Of a DNA stretch of 64,000 nt, positions 53,249 to 62,466 are shown in pieces (the stretch's first letter is position 1; each line of letters begins with the position of its first letter). The stretch spans positions 124,001-188,000 of the forward strand of contig CAZCNS010000003.1 of the NCBI GenBank assembly GCA_964500205.1, in the 5' to 3' direction. This DNA is from UBA10329 sp964500205. GTDB taxonomy: Bacteria > Bacteroidota > Bacteroidia > UBA10329. Below the pieces are notes generated by a model, which had not been told where the DNA came from, ran no database searches, and was given only the letters and a program-made list of their open reading frames with translations. The position numbers and the translations under genes were made by a program.

Positions 53249-54127
53249 TTAGAAAAGATGTTTCTCAGCGTGATAGGACGAGCGCACCAGTGGCCCGCTC
53301 TCAACAAATCGGAAGCCCATCTCTTTGCCGAGGGTCCCATAGTGCTCGAAGGTCTCAGGGGTGATGAACTCGGCCACGGGAAGGTGGTTCTTGGTAGGCT
53401 GCAGATACTGCCCCAAGGTCAGGATGTCCACACCTACCGAGCGCAGGTCTTCCATTGTCTCAATGACCTCTTCCTCGCTCTCTCCCAATCCGAGCATTAC
53501 GCCCGATTTGGTCTTTAGACCGGCATCCTTAAGTCGTTTCAGCAGTTCCAGACTACGGTCATATCGCGCCTGGATGCGCACCTCACGGGTAAGTCTGCGC
53601 ACGGTCTCAAGGTTGTGTGACACGATCTCGGGTGCCACATCGATGATGCGCTGAAGATTCTCCCATTTCCCCTGAAAGTCGGGAATGAGGGTCTCGAGCG
53701 TGGTGCCAGGGCTGTGCTTTCTGACCGCTCTGATGGTTGCCGCCCATATTTCAGACCCGCCATCAGGCAGGTCATCGCGGTCAACCGAGGTGATGACAGC
53801 GTGCTTCACGCCCATCAGCTTGATGCTCTGAGCCACGTTGTATGGTTCAGCGATGTCCACCTCCTCAGGTCGTCCGGTGCTCACCGCGCAGAATCCGCAC
53901 GAGCGGGTACACACATTACCGAGTATCATGAACGTGGCCGTGCCTGCACCCCAACATTCGCCCATGTTAGGGCAGTTGCCACTCTGGCAGATGGTGTGCA
54001 GCTTATGCTCTGTAACGATTTCGCGTACCTTGAGGAACTCCTTGCCTGTGGGCAGTTTTACCCTCAGCCACTTGGGCTTGGGAACCCTTGCCTGGGTGGC
54101 TTCCGTTGCTGTTATAGAATCGCTCAT
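53249..54127 (-). CDS. lipA: Lipoyl synthase
   Basis: A 292-residue radical SAM enzyme. The auxiliary cluster ligands C-x4-C-x5-C are in CQSGNCPNMGEC, the radical SAM CxxxCxxC in CTRSCGFC, and the C-terminal RSSY is present. It inserts two sulfurs into octanoyl groups on 2-oxoacid dehydrogenases. It overlaps the upstream outer-membrane-like gene by 4 bases (ATGA). Confidence 0.96.
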   Translation of the reverse strand: MSDSITATEATQARVPKPKWLRVKLPTGKEFLKVREIVTEHKLHTICQSGNCPNMGECWGAGTATFMILGNVCTRSCGFCAVSTGRPEEVDIAEPYNVAQSIKLMGVKHAVITSVDRDDLPDGGSEIWAATIRAVRKHSPGTTLETLIPDFQGKWENLQRIIDVAPEIVSHNLETVRRLTREVRIQARYDRSLELLKRLKDAGLKTKSGVMLGLGESEEEVIETMEDLRSVGVDILTLGQYLQPTKNHLPVAEFITPETFEHYGTLGKEMGFRFVESGPLVRSSYHAEKHLF

Positions 54128-54960
54128 TCGTTCTTTCTGTTGGCGAATTTCCTGTACCAGCGCGTTCCGAACTGCAAGCTGACATAGAAGGTAAGGAAAT
54201 AAGGGTCGTTCTGGAGCCTGGCCATCATGGGGATGTCCTGCACATAGTAGTCGATGATGATTCCGGTCTCGATGGTGCTGATGTTCTTCTGCTGCTTCGC
54301 GTAATCGAAGCTGAACCCGAAACGTCCATAAACTCCGGGGTAAAGCCGCATTTGATCAATTCCTTGAAAATCAGAAGCGCGGCCGAAGATGTTGTCCACG
54401 AAATGTCGTTCGGGATCATAGCGCTCAGTAGCTATGAACTGATAGGGGATGGATGGATAGCCTATTTCAAGATAAATAGGTTTAGCCCATGCCACCGAAA
54501 GTCCACCAATGTAGAGATAGCGCACCTCAACGCCTTTGTCAAACCGTGCGTACATCACGTTGTGGCGTCCGTAACCAAGCCTTGTCACGACCACCTGGTT
54601 GAGCTCACCGTAACTGTAAGCGCGTGTATTGTCATACCAAGGATTGCTGGACCGTATTTCTTTGGGATGCTCCATGCTGACGGCCTCAAGCTCAATGACA
54701 CGCTTGCGCATGAAGGTCTTGTTCTTGCTTCTTCGGAGAATGGCCCCAAAGCCCTGAGAGTGAAGCACGAAGCCACCGGTGAACTCTTGTTTTCGGAGCA
54801 CCTCCTTGTCATCGAAACTACGGTCTTTGATGCGGTCGGCCACTGAACCTGGCGGAGCGGAAGGCATGGCTGTCGTACCTTCGTCCTGCGCAAGGATTGC
54901 TGCCGGCAGAAGGGCTAAAGCCAAAAAGGCTGCGAATGCAAACGTCCTTGCACGAATCAT
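54124..54960 (-). CDS. Outer-membrane-like protein of unknown function
   Basis: A 278-residue protein with a signal peptide (cleavage near AILAQD). The body has alternating aromatic and small residues (VEVRYLYIGGLSVAWAKPIYLEIGY) and ends with a strand-rich RWYRKF region, consistent with a beta-barrel. I recall similar proteins beside lipA in Bacteroidota but no function. A TAAATTTG element (54966-54973, minus strand) precedes the start by 5 bases. Confidence 0.75.
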   Translation of the reverse strand: MIRARTFAFAAFLALALLPAAILAQDEGTTAMPSAPPGSVADRIKDRSFDDKEVLRKQEFTGGFVLHSQGFGAILRRSKNKTFMRKRVIELEAVSMEHPKEIRSSNPWYDNTRAYSYGELNQVVVTRLGYGRHNVMYARFDKGVEVRYLYIGGLSVAWAKPIYLEIGYPSIPYQFIATERYDPERHFVDNIFGRASDFQGIDQMRLYPGVYGRFGFSFDYAKQQKNISTIETGIIIDYYVQDIPMMARLQNDPYFLTFYVSLQFGTRWYRKFANRKNE

Positions 54961-54965
54961 CTGTG

Positions 54966-54973
54966 CAAATTTA
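54966..54973 (-). promoter_or_regulatory. TAAATTTG -7 element for the outer-membrane-like gene and lipA
   Basis: Exact TAnnTTTG match on the minus strand, only five bases before the start at 54960. It implies a very short leader if used. Confidence 0.35.
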
Positions 54974-54985
54974 CAACCCTATGCC

Positions 54986-55405
54986 ATGGCCACAGCGACA
55001 TCTGTCATCGTTTACAAAGGAGAGCTCAGCACCGATGCCGAACATCTGAGAAGTGCAACGGTCATCAGAACAGACGCCCCGATAGACAACCACGGACTGG
55101 GCCGCAGTTTCTCGCCTACCGACCTGCTTGCAACTGCCTTGGGTAGTTGCATGCTGACCATCATAGGCATTGAGGCTCGGAAAATGAGATTGGACATGGA
55201 CGGCACAAAGGCCACGGTTACTAAAGAGATGGCCTCAAACCCTCGAAGAGTATCGAAAGTGCGTGTTGATGTCGAAGTATCCAACACTGAACTTTCTGGT
55301 GATCAGAAGGCTGTACTTGAGGATGCAGCATTGAACTGTCCCGTTGCAAAAAGCCTCGCAGAGCACCTGAAGCAGGAGGTCACCTTCACCTATGGGCTAC
55401 TGTGA
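54986..55405 (+). CDS. OsmC/Ohr family protein
   Basis: A 139-residue protein from ATG 54986. The two redox Cys of the family are visible in LGSCM and NCPVAKSL, and the SPTDLLATALGSC segment is typical. OsmC-type enzymes reduce organic hydroperoxides. It is divergent from the outer-membrane-like gene and has no partner gene next to it. The longer upstream frame would run antisense into that gene and is rejected. Confidence 0.92.
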   Translation: MATATSVIVYKGELSTDAEHLRSATVIRTDAPIDNHGLGRSFSPTDLLATALGSCMLTIIGIEARKMRLDMDGTKATVTKEMASNPRRVSKVRVDVEVSNTELSGDQKAVLEDAALNCPVAKSLAEHLKQEVTFTYGLL

Positions 55406-55406
55406 C

Positions 55407-55538
55407 TCAGGCCCGGACAGCATTCACCTCAATGGTGTCAGCCTTGCCGTAAGCTGGACAGCTTTCATGCGACCTGCACGATGAGATGAGCGCGATTCCG
55501 AATGCTACGGCAATGATCAGAGTGAGAGAATTTTTCAA
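55407..55538 (-). CDS. 43-residue lipoprotein with CPAYG motif
   Basis: A tiny frame from TTG 55538: KNSLTLIIAVAFGIALISSC is a lipoprotein signal and lipobox, followed by CPAYGKAD and a short tail. I recall short Bacteroidota lipoproteins with the same SC...CPAYG pattern. The mature peptide would be only about 24 residues. It is too short for usual gene calling. It converges on osmC with one base between stops. Function unknown. Confidence 0.65.
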   Translation of the reverse strand: MKNSLTLIIAVAFGIALISSCRSHESCPAYGKADTIEVNAVRA

Positions 55539-55672
55539 GACCTTGAGTGTTGAGCGATGAACCTGTGTGTGCAAATGTATTCGTAGACGTCAGTTGATAA
55601 CGAACCGGAGGGCCAAAGGTTCCCTCATAGTTTTCAACAACCCTCGGTTAAATTTACGGCTTTTGTTGAAAT

Positions 55673-56356
55673 ATGAATGGTCTACTTGAACGCGTTGAAG
55701 AATCGTGGGCCGAACTTCTCGCAGATGAGTTGGGCTCGGATTACTTTCAGGCGCTGTGGGGATTCCTGTCGGAGGAATACATGGTCTCAGCGGTCTATCC
55801 GCCACTACCACTGATTTTCTCAGCGTTTGGACGGACTCCGGTGCGGAAGGTCAGGGCGGTCATTATTGGTCAAGACCCATATCATGGTCCGGGACAGGCC
55901 AATGGTCTGTGTTTCTCGGTGAATGACGGGAATAAACATCCACCCTCGCTTCGCAACATTTTCAAAGAGTTGATTACCGATCTGAATGTGTCCCCGCCAG
56001 CATCCGGTGATCTAGGTGCGTGGGCCGATCAAGGCGTTCTGCTGCTCAATGCCACACTTTCAGTACGTGCCCACGAGCCGGGTTCGCATCAGGGAAGGGG
56101 ATGGGAAAGGTTCACGGATGCCGCCATATCAAGGCTCTCGCGACAGCGTGACGGCATTGCCTTCTTGCTTTGGGGGAATTTCGCGCAGCAGAAAGAGGAA
56201 CTGATCGCCAAGGACAGACGGCACCTCATACTCAAGGCCGCGCACCCATCACCCTTATCTGCACACAGAGGATTTTTCGGATGTAAGCACTTTTCGCTGG
56301 TCAATTCGTTCTTGATGGAGAGCGGTAAGTTGCCGATTGACTGGTCGCTCGGATGA
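55673..56356 (+). CDS. ung: Uracil-DNA glycosylase
   Basis: A 227-residue family 1 UDG. It has the water-activating loop GQDPYHGPGQANGLCFSV, the uracil-binding LLLNATLSV and the minor-groove HPSPLSAHRGFFGC loop with the catalytic His. It excises uracil from DNA. Its stop overlaps the next start (ATGA), linking it to the BamA/TamA-like gene. Confidence 0.97.
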   Translation: MNGLLERVEESWAELLADELGSDYFQALWGFLSEEYMVSAVYPPLPLIFSAFGRTPVRKVRAVIIGQDPYHGPGQANGLCFSVNDGNKHPPSLRNIFKELITDLNVSPPASGDLGAWADQGVLLLNATLSVRAHEPGSHQGRGWERFTDAAISRLSRQRDGIAFLLWGNFAQQKEELIAKDRRHLILKAAHPSPLSAHRGFFGCKHFSLVNSFLMESGKLPIDWSLG

Positions 56357-58110
56357 ACATGCTCCGACTGTTATACATGGCCCTGATGCTCGTTGTGCTG
56401 CTGCCTTCATTGGCTGTGGGGCAGTCATATCGGCTATCGGTGCTGTGCGACAGCTCGGCCATAACCCAGAAGGAGCTTAAAAAGATTGTCCGCATCAGAC
56501 CCTATTACGCGGATTCATTGGAGGTGTTGGAAACACTGAACTTGCTTGCCGATGGCCTGATAGACCGAGGCTACTCTGGAGCCTCCATCGACAGTGTTTC
56601 TTGGAGTGATAAGCATTGTGAAGCGCACTTGCATGTGGGCAGGCAATACGTTTTCAAGAGAATAGAGCCAGGCAATGTGCCACCGGAGATTCTGAAAAAG
56701 GCTGGTTTCCGCGCCAAAACCTTCGAGGGAAGAGCATTGAGGCCCGCTCGGCTCTCATTGTTAAAGAAACGTATCGTGCGTTACTATGAGGACCATGGAT
56801 ACCCTTTCACTGAGGTTCAACTTTCTGAGATACGACTGGATGACGACTCGCTCACGGCCTCGTTGCTATTGAATCGGTATCGTGAATTCCGTATCGATAG
56901 CATCTTGGTGAAGGGCCGCTCCAAGATCCGGGAGAATTACCTGCGGAACTACCTGGGCATCAAGCGAAATGAACCTTACAATGAGAGCAAGGTGAGCAAT
57001 ATCTCCACCAGACTCCGCGAGATACCTTTCGTGAGCGAGACGGAGAAACCACAGGTGATCTTCAATAAGGACACAGCCACGGTCTATGTTTTTCTCGACA
57101 GAAAGCGCGCCAGCCAGTTCGATGGGATTCTCGGTATTCTGCCCGATAATGCGGACCCCGGCAACGTGCTGATCACTGGTGAGATCAACCTGAAGCTGCT
57201 CAGTGCGCTGAACCGCGGGGAGTTGATCGATTTCCAATGGAGAAAGATGCAGGCCCGCACGCAGAACCTGAATATCCATGTGGCGTACCCATTTCTTTTC
57301 AACACCCCTTTCGGGCTGGACGGCACATTTGAGCTGTACAAACGTGATTCGCTGTTCCTCAACCTCAAGGGCGTGATCGGGGTGCAGTATCACCTGGTCG
57401 GGAACGACCACATCAAGGTATTTGCAGACCTGCGAAGCACAGACATACTGGCACGATCGATGCTTCAAGGTTCGCAGACGCTTAACCCCGACAATGTGGA
57501 TTCGCGCACGCAACTCTTCGGTTTCGGCTACCGGATGCAACGGCTGGATTTCAGGTTGAACCCGCGCAAGGGGCTCGACCTTTACGCGGAGGCTTCGGCT
57601 GGCAACAAGCGCATCATCTTCGACTCGGAACTTGGTGAGCAACGCTATCAGGGACTCTCTGAGAATTCATTTCAATTGAATGTGATACTCAATGCGGACT
57701 ATTATGTGCCCATACCCAACCGAAGCACCCTGAAAGTGGGTGTGAAGAGCGGCATGATGCGCAGCGAGAGTCTGTTCGAGAGCGAGATGTTCAGGATAGG
57801 CGGGCTGCGAACCTTGCGCGGATTTGATGAAGAGGCATTCTTCGCGGACCTCTATGCCATCGGAACTGTTGAGTATCGGTTTCTACTTAACATGGACAGC
57901 TACATCTTCGTGTTTGCGGATGCTGCATACTACGAGAACCGCGCTGTGAACAGACGCATCACAGACCGCCCCATCGGCTTTGGGCTTGGCATATCATTCA
58001 GCACCAAGATCGGTATCTTCTCACTCACCTACGCACTTGGCCGTCAGTTTGATAATCCGATCGATGCGCGTGCCGGAAAAATCCATTTCGGCATTGTGAG
58101 CTTCTTTTGA
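56353..58110 (+). CDS. BamA/TamA family outer membrane protein
   Basis: A 585-residue protein with a signal peptide (cleavage near AVGQSY). POTRA-like repeats occupy about 30-270, for example the FRIDSILVKGRSKIRENYLRNYL unit, and the C-terminal ~300 residues form a 16-strand barrel with the RGF motif (LRTLRGFDEEAF). It is shorter than BamA, so it may be a TamA-like or accessory insertase or transporter. It ends with Phe, as barrel proteins do. Confidence 0.88.
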   Translation: MNMLRLLYMALMLVVLLPSLAVGQSYRLSVLCDSSAITQKELKKIVRIRPYYADSLEVLETLNLLADGLIDRGYSGASIDSVSWSDKHCEAHLHVGRQYVFKRIEPGNVPPEILKKAGFRAKTFEGRALRPARLSLLKKRIVRYYEDHGYPFTEVQLSEIRLDDDSLTASLLLNRYREFRIDSILVKGRSKIRENYLRNYLGIKRNEPYNESKVSNISTRLREIPFVSETEKPQVIFNKDTATVYVFLDRKRASQFDGILGILPDNADPGNVLITGEINLKLLSALNRGELIDFQWRKMQARTQNLNIHVAYPFLFNTPFGLDGTFELYKRDSLFLNLKGVIGVQYHLVGNDHIKVFADLRSTDILARSMLQGSQTLNPDNVDSRTQLFGFGYRMQRLDFRLNPRKGLDLYAEASAGNKRIIFDSELGEQRYQGLSENSFQLNVILNADYYVPIPNRSTLKVGVKSGMMRSESLFESEMFRIGGLRTLRGFDEEAFFADLYAIGTVEYRFLLNMDSYIFVFADAAYYENRAVNRRITDRPIGFGLGISFSTKIGIFSLTYALGRQFDNPIDARAGKIHFGIVSFF

Positions 58111-58114
58111 AGCA

Positions 58115-59392
58115 TCAGCTTTTCACTGGCTCGGAAGGACGGAAATCATAGCCTGATGGCCGCTGGAAAACCTTGAGATCGAACAGCGGTGCGGCCGCGA
58201 TGAAATGGTCGAACAGATCGCTCTGAATGCCCTCGTACTCCAGCCACGCGGTGGTAGCAGTGAAGCAGTAGACTTCCAACGGGATACCGAATTCTGAGGA
58301 TTCGAGCTGCCGTACCATCTTGGTCATGCCCTGATGGATGCGGGGGCTGGCTGAGATATAGTTCTCCATGTAAATGCGGAAGACCCCGAGGTTCGTCATG
58401 TGCCGCCCGTTGATGGGATACGTCTTGTCGGCCTTGCGGTCCTCGTTGTACCTTTCTATCTCCTTGGAGCGCGAATCGATATAGTCTGCCAGAAGCTCGA
58501 AGCGTGCAAAACGCTCCAGCATCTCCTTGTCACAAAAACGCACAGTGGACGAATTGATCAGCAGTGTTCGCTTGATACGCCTGCCACCAGAGTCGCTCAT
58601 GCCCCGCCAGTTCTTGAACGAGTCGGATACGAAAGCATACGAGGGAATGGTTGTCAGCGTCTTGTCCCAGTTCTGCACCACGATGGTCGTCAGCGTGATC
58701 TTGATCACATCGCCATCGGCCTGATACTTCTCCATCGTCACCCAGTCGCCTACGCGCAGCATGTCATTGGCAGAGATCTGGATGCTCGCCACCAGCCCAA
58801 GAATCGCGTCCTTGAAGACGAAAAGCAGCACAGCCGCCACAGCACCGAACGCGCTGAGCACCACCAGCGGTGATTTCTCAAAAATGACAGAGAACAGCAG
58901 AATGCCAGCAATGAGATAGGAAACCAACTTGCCTACCTGCACATAGCTCAGAATGGGCTTGTCTCGGAAATAGGCAGACCGCTGCGAAAACTCGTACAGC
59001 GCATTCAGCAGCGAACTGATGAACCAAACAATGGTGATGATGACATACGTGTTCACCGCCTTCGAGATCCACGGCAAGAACTCAGTGAATCCGCTGAACA
59101 CATAAGGTGCCCCGAGATTAATTACGATGGCAGGCGCGATGTGGACAAGCGCATTGAACACTTTTTTCTCAAAAAGCACATCGTCAAGATCGGTCTCGGT
59201 GCGAGCTACCGCTTTCTCTATGGCACGCAGTACCACGCGCTTGGCAATTACATCCGCAAGCCAAGCGAAAAAGATAAGGATTATTAGATCTATGCCTAGG
59301 GCGGTTATGGATACCAGATTCTCCGGAACCCCTTTTGCAAAGAGCCAGTTGCTCATCCAATGGTCAAGGTTGAACTCCTTGAAATAATCCAT
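58115..59392 (-). CDS. Mechanosensitive ion channel of the MscS family (YbdG/MscM-like)
   Basis: A 425-residue membrane protein with five hydrophobic segments (~20-200) followed by the MscS beta domain (ANDMLRVGDWVTMEKYQADGDVI) and a C-terminal alpha/beta region. The pore helix has the AVLLFVFKDAILG pattern. The cytoplasmic insert (~280-350) is the longer YbdG type. It opens under membrane tension during hypo-osmotic shock. A TACCTTTG element lies 18 bases before the start. Confidence 0.9.
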   Translation of the reverse strand: MDYFKEFNLDHWMSNWLFAKGVPENLVSITALGIDLIILIFFAWLADVIAKRVVLRAIEKAVARTETDLDDVLFEKKVFNALVHIAPAIVINLGAPYVFSGFTEFLPWISKAVNTYVIITIVWFISSLLNALYEFSQRSAYFRDKPILSYVQVGKLVSYLIAGILLFSVIFEKSPLVVLSAFGAVAAVLLFVFKDAILGLVASIQISANDMLRVGDWVTMEKYQADGDVIKITLTTIVVQNWDKTLTTIPSYAFVSDSFKNWRGMSDSGGRRIKRTLLINSSTVRFCDKEMLERFARFELLADYIDSRSKEIERYNEDRKADKTYPINGRHMTNLGVFRIYMENYISASPRIHQGMTKMVRQLESSEFGIPLEVYCFTATTAWLEYEGIQSDLFDHFIAAAPLFDLKVFQRPSGYDFRPSEPVKS

Positions 59393-59409
59393 GCGTTGCT
59401 GTTGGGCGG

Positions 59410-59417
59410 CAAAGGTA
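59410..59417 (-). promoter_or_regulatory. TACCTTTG -7 element for the MscS gene
   Basis: Exact TAnnTTTG match on the minus strand 18 bases before the start at 59392. Confidence 0.45.
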
Positions 59418-59434
59418 ACTTTTCAGAACCGGGT

Positions 59435-59842
59435 TCAATCCTCAATGCGATTGATGCTGTAGCCCACAATGCTATGTGTGTCTGGGCCTTTGTACACGCT
59501 ACCGTTCATGCCCGAATAGTACGTACCGAAAATGATGCCTCGCAACCCGAAGTTGAGCTGCCGGAATGTTGGGCCCAGAGGGCCATTCATTCCGTGGCTT
59601 TCAGCCATCTGGCCGACCAGCCAGCGCAGCACGAAACCAGGCATCATCGACATGATGGCAAGAAAAAGGCCAAGGTCACCGATGTCTGATGGCGGTGCGT
59701 GCTCCAGCGCGATGTCCACGTGCTCTACGCAACCAGTGACGGAATAGGGTGGGAGCACCCCGTCACCAGGGCACAAGATGTCCCCAATCCTGTTGAGGCC
59801 GCGCACTGCCGCCTCGCTGATGTAATTGCTTGTCCGGCTCAT
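59435..59842 (-). CDS. Small partner protein of GMC oxidoreductase (gluconate 2-dehydrogenase subunit 3-like)
   Basis: A 135-residue protein from ATG 59842, whose start overlaps the GMC oxidoreductase stop by 4 bases. Its N-terminal pattern LNRIGDILCPGDGVLPPYSVTGC resembles the gluconate 2-dehydrogenase subunit 3 family, which assists FAD-dependent GMC dehydrogenases. It has no Tat or Sec signal. The match is moderate; the gene pairing strengthens it. Confidence 0.6.
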   Translation of the reverse strand: MSRTSNYISEAAVRGLNRIGDILCPGDGVLPPYSVTGCVEHVDIALEHAPPSDIGDLGLFLAIMSMMPGFVLRWLVGQMAESHGMNGPLGPTFRQLNFGLRGIIFGTYYSGMNGSVYKGPDTHSIVGYSINRIED

Positions 59843-61224
59843 TGGGCTGTGAGTTGTTCGCTGAGTTTGAGAGAAAGGGTCATGGCTGTTAGCGATGGGT
59901 TGATACCCGGTGCGCTGGGGAAGACCGATGTATCCACTATGTAAAGATTTGGATGCCCGTGAACGCGGAACTCCGGATCCACAACGGAACTCTTTGCTTC
60001 CACTCCGATGCTGCAACCGCCCATGAGGTGAAGACCGAAGAAGAAGGGCGATTCGATCACCTCTTTCGCGCCCTGCGCCAGCAGTATATCGCGGATAGTG
60101 TTGAGGCCGTCCTGCCTTCTGCGCTCGTCCTGCGCGGTAAGGGTCTTGTGAACAACGAGGTTCCCTTTCTTGTCGAGGGTCATCTCACCGCCCTCCGGCT
60201 CATCGCGGATGGCGGTTTCCAGTGAGTTGAGATTGCGATAATTGCGCATGATTCGATGATGCTCTTTACCGAACGAACTGAACAGGAATGCGGTAGATAC
60301 GGGTCCAGCGAACACGTTCTCCAGCTTGAAGCCGCGCTTGCGGAAGCTCGGGTCGGCACTTGCCACCGTTTGGAAGGAACCTTTCCAAGCGTCCATCGGC
60401 TCATCGAAGAGTCCGAACATCATATACTGAGGATGCTGGCAGAAACCCAAGCCAAGCGCTGGCAACTTCTCTTTAAAACCAGAGGCCAGCATCATTTTAG
60501 TGCTGCCGAACGATCCTCCACACAGTATCACCTTTGCTCCCTTCAGTTCGGTCTTCTTACCTTTCTCTGTTCCGAAGACCTGCACGTGGTCTGCGTGATG
60601 CGCGATGCGGCCCACCTCGAACTCCGATCGTATCTCCAGCCCCTCCTTCTCCGCAGGCTGAACACTGGTGACGAGCGAGCTTTGCTTTGAGTCGCGGAAA
60701 CAGCCACCCAAGCAGCCAACGCAGTCATTTCCGCGCTCCAAGGCGCAGTCGCCCATACCTCTGCGCAGGTATTTCCATTTGTGGCCGAGCCTATCCATGC
60801 CCTCGCAGAATTTCTCTGCATTGCGATTGCGGTCGCTTTCAGCGAAGGTGTTAAGTGAAAGATGTCCCTCTGCTTTATCATACAAGCTGGTCATCTCGTC
60901 CATATTGAAGAAACCGACCCCTGAACGTTGCTTCCAGTCGCTGACGGCATCGTCATCGAAACGATCCATCAGACACTGGTTAACGATGGTGGTGCCGCCC
61001 ACGCATTTGGCCCTGAGAAACGCAGTGCGGGCCTGCGAGTCAAACTCGATGCCCCCGCCCCAGAACAGCTGTGCCGAGAACGCGATCTCCGATTTCGGGA
61101 AATTGTTCTTGCGGTAGAACTTACCTGCTTCGAGCAGCACCGTCCGTGCTCCTGACCTGTTCAGTTGGCGGGAGAGGATTCCTCCGGCCGATCCCGAGCC
61201 TATCACAATGAAATCGTACATCAT
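59839..61224 (-). CDS. GMC family FAD-dependent oxidoreductase with Cys cluster
   Basis: A 461-residue protein from ATG 61224. The FAD-binding IVIGSGSAGGILSRQL and the TVLLEAGK strand are at the N terminus; the C-terminal GGCSIGVEAKS and DTSVFPSAPGINPSLTAMTLS are the GMC C-domain motifs. A four-Cys stretch (CALERGNDCVGCLGGC, ~165-180) could bind an iron-sulfur cluster or form disulfides, as in some sugar or alcohol dehydrogenases. The substrate is unknown. It is operonic with a possible small subunit. Confidence 0.85.
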   Translation of the reverse strand: MMYDFIVIGSGSAGGILSRQLNRSGARTVLLEAGKFYRKNNFPKSEIAFSAQLFWGGGIEFDSQARTAFLRAKCVGGTTIVNQCLMDRFDDDAVSDWKQRSGVGFFNMDEMTSLYDKAEGHLSLNTFAESDRNRNAEKFCEGMDRLGHKWKYLRRGMGDCALERGNDCVGCLGGCFRDSKQSSLVTSVQPAEKEGLEIRSEFEVGRIAHHADHVQVFGTEKGKKTELKGAKVILCGGSFGSTKMMLASGFKEKLPALGLGFCQHPQYMMFGLFDEPMDAWKGSFQTVASADPSFRKRGFKLENVFAGPVSTAFLFSSFGKEHHRIMRNYRNLNSLETAIRDEPEGGEMTLDKKGNLVVHKTLTAQDERRRQDGLNTIRDILLAQGAKEVIESPFFFGLHLMGGCSIGVEAKSSVVDPEFRVHGHPNLYIVDTSVFPSAPGINPSLTAMTLSLKLSEQLTAQ

Positions 61225-61387
61225 TGACGCTATTGATCTGTTTGCGGCCATGATGAGCATCTCAAAGGCCAGTTGGCGAATTTGCCAAAAAGAACCGTTC
61301 GTGCAGGTCGTTCGGACTTCATAAATGGCCTGACCAACGATTTTTCATCAAACGAGAAGAAGATTCTATTCACTTTTGAGGCGGAAA

Positions 61388-62401
61388 ATGAAGAGCATAC
61401 TGTTTTATGGCGCAGGCGCGGTCAATCTCTCCCTACTTGGATGGATCGCACAGGAATCCCTTGACTTGACCGTTCTTGCACGGGATGCGACCGCTGCGGC
61501 AATCACTTTGCATGGGGTTACAGTGCGGTGCAATGGGACAGTGGTGACCGCCAGACCTCACGTGGTCACAAGCCTCAAAGGTCTTTCACGGCCGGATGTG
61601 GTCATCATCGGGGTGAAGACCTACGCGCTTGAAGAGGCCATAGAGCGTATAAGGTCAACTTTCGGAAAAGATGTGCCAGTGGTATCGGTGCTCAATGGCA
61701 TCCGACACGTTGATCTGCTCCGGTCGAAATTCTCGCAGCCCATGTTCGCCACCATCTGCTACAACGCCTACCGGGATGAACCTCACGCGGTAGTGGCGAT
61801 GTCGCGAGGTCCGGTGGTGTTCACCAAGGCAGGCAACACGGCTCAAAGTGTCAAGAGCTCGGTTTTTGCTCTTTTCAAGGGAAAGGTGGAAATCTTCGAG
61901 GGCCGCGATCCCATGGATGTGGCCTGCAACAAGCTCATCATCAACCTGACCAATGCTCTTATGACCATGGTTGCGTTTCACGATCACCGGGATCGTGAGC
62001 TGTCCGACCTACAGTTCATCACATCGCGCGTGCTTTGGGAGGGAGTGCAGGTGATGAAGGGCAGCGGTATCAACGAGGTTGCTGTGCCCGGTGTGCCGTC
62101 CTGGCGACTCTTTTGGCTCAGTAGGTTCTTGCCCCAATTCATTACAGTGCCCATTTTCAAGAAGAAAATGAAGGTGTCAGCCATCAACAGCATGGCTCAA
62201 GACGTGCAGCGTGGCAGCGATACCACCGAGATCGAGGACATCAACGGGCGGCTGTTGCTGCTATCGGAGCGCACGGATGTAAAGCCTACGTACAACCAAG
62301 GACTCTATAATCTATTCAAGCAATGGGTCGCTTCGGGCGAAGCACCTTTGACTCCTGCGCAGGTGCGGCAGCGGATCAGGGTCGCGGCCAAGAAAGCATG
62401 A
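61388..62401 (+). CDS. panE: 2-dehydropantoate 2-reductase family protein
   Basis: A 337-residue ketopantoate reductase homologue from ATG 61388. It has the NADP-binding ILFYGAGAVNLSLLGW, the catalytic Lys region CNKLIINLTNAL and the C-terminal helical domain ending in INGRLL. PanE reduces ketopantoate to pantoate for coenzyme A. No other pantothenate genes are adjacent, so a paralogue with another substrate is possible. Confidence 0.85.
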   Translation: MKSILFYGAGAVNLSLLGWIAQESLDLTVLARDATAAAITLHGVTVRCNGTVVTARPHVVTSLKGLSRPDVVIIGVKTYALEEAIERIRSTFGKDVPVVSVLNGIRHVDLLRSKFSQPMFATICYNAYRDEPHAVVAMSRGPVVFTKAGNTAQSVKSSVFALFKGKVEIFEGRDPMDVACNKLIINLTNALMTMVAFHDHRDRELSDLQFITSRVLWEGVQVMKGSGINEVAVPGVPSWRLFWLSRFLPQFITVPIFKKKMKVSAINSMAQDVQRGSDTTEIEDINGRLLLLSERTDVKPTYNQGLYNLFKQWVASGEAPLTPAQVRQRIRVAAKKA

Positions 62402-62434
62402 CCGATGGATTCCATGCCACCGAGATGTAGCCTG

Positions 62435-62442
62435 TACTTTTG
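62435..62442 (+). promoter_or_regulatory. TACTTTTG -7 element for def
   Basis: Exact TAnnTTTG match 24 bases upstream of the start codon at 62467. Confidence 0.45.
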
Positions 62443-62466
62443 TGGCGTTCCAACTTCAGATACACC

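Noticed and set aside
56866..57642. 258-residue minus-strand frame inside the BamA/TamA-like gene
   Set aside because: It is wholly antisense to a well-supported outer-membrane protein and has no recognisable start context or motif.
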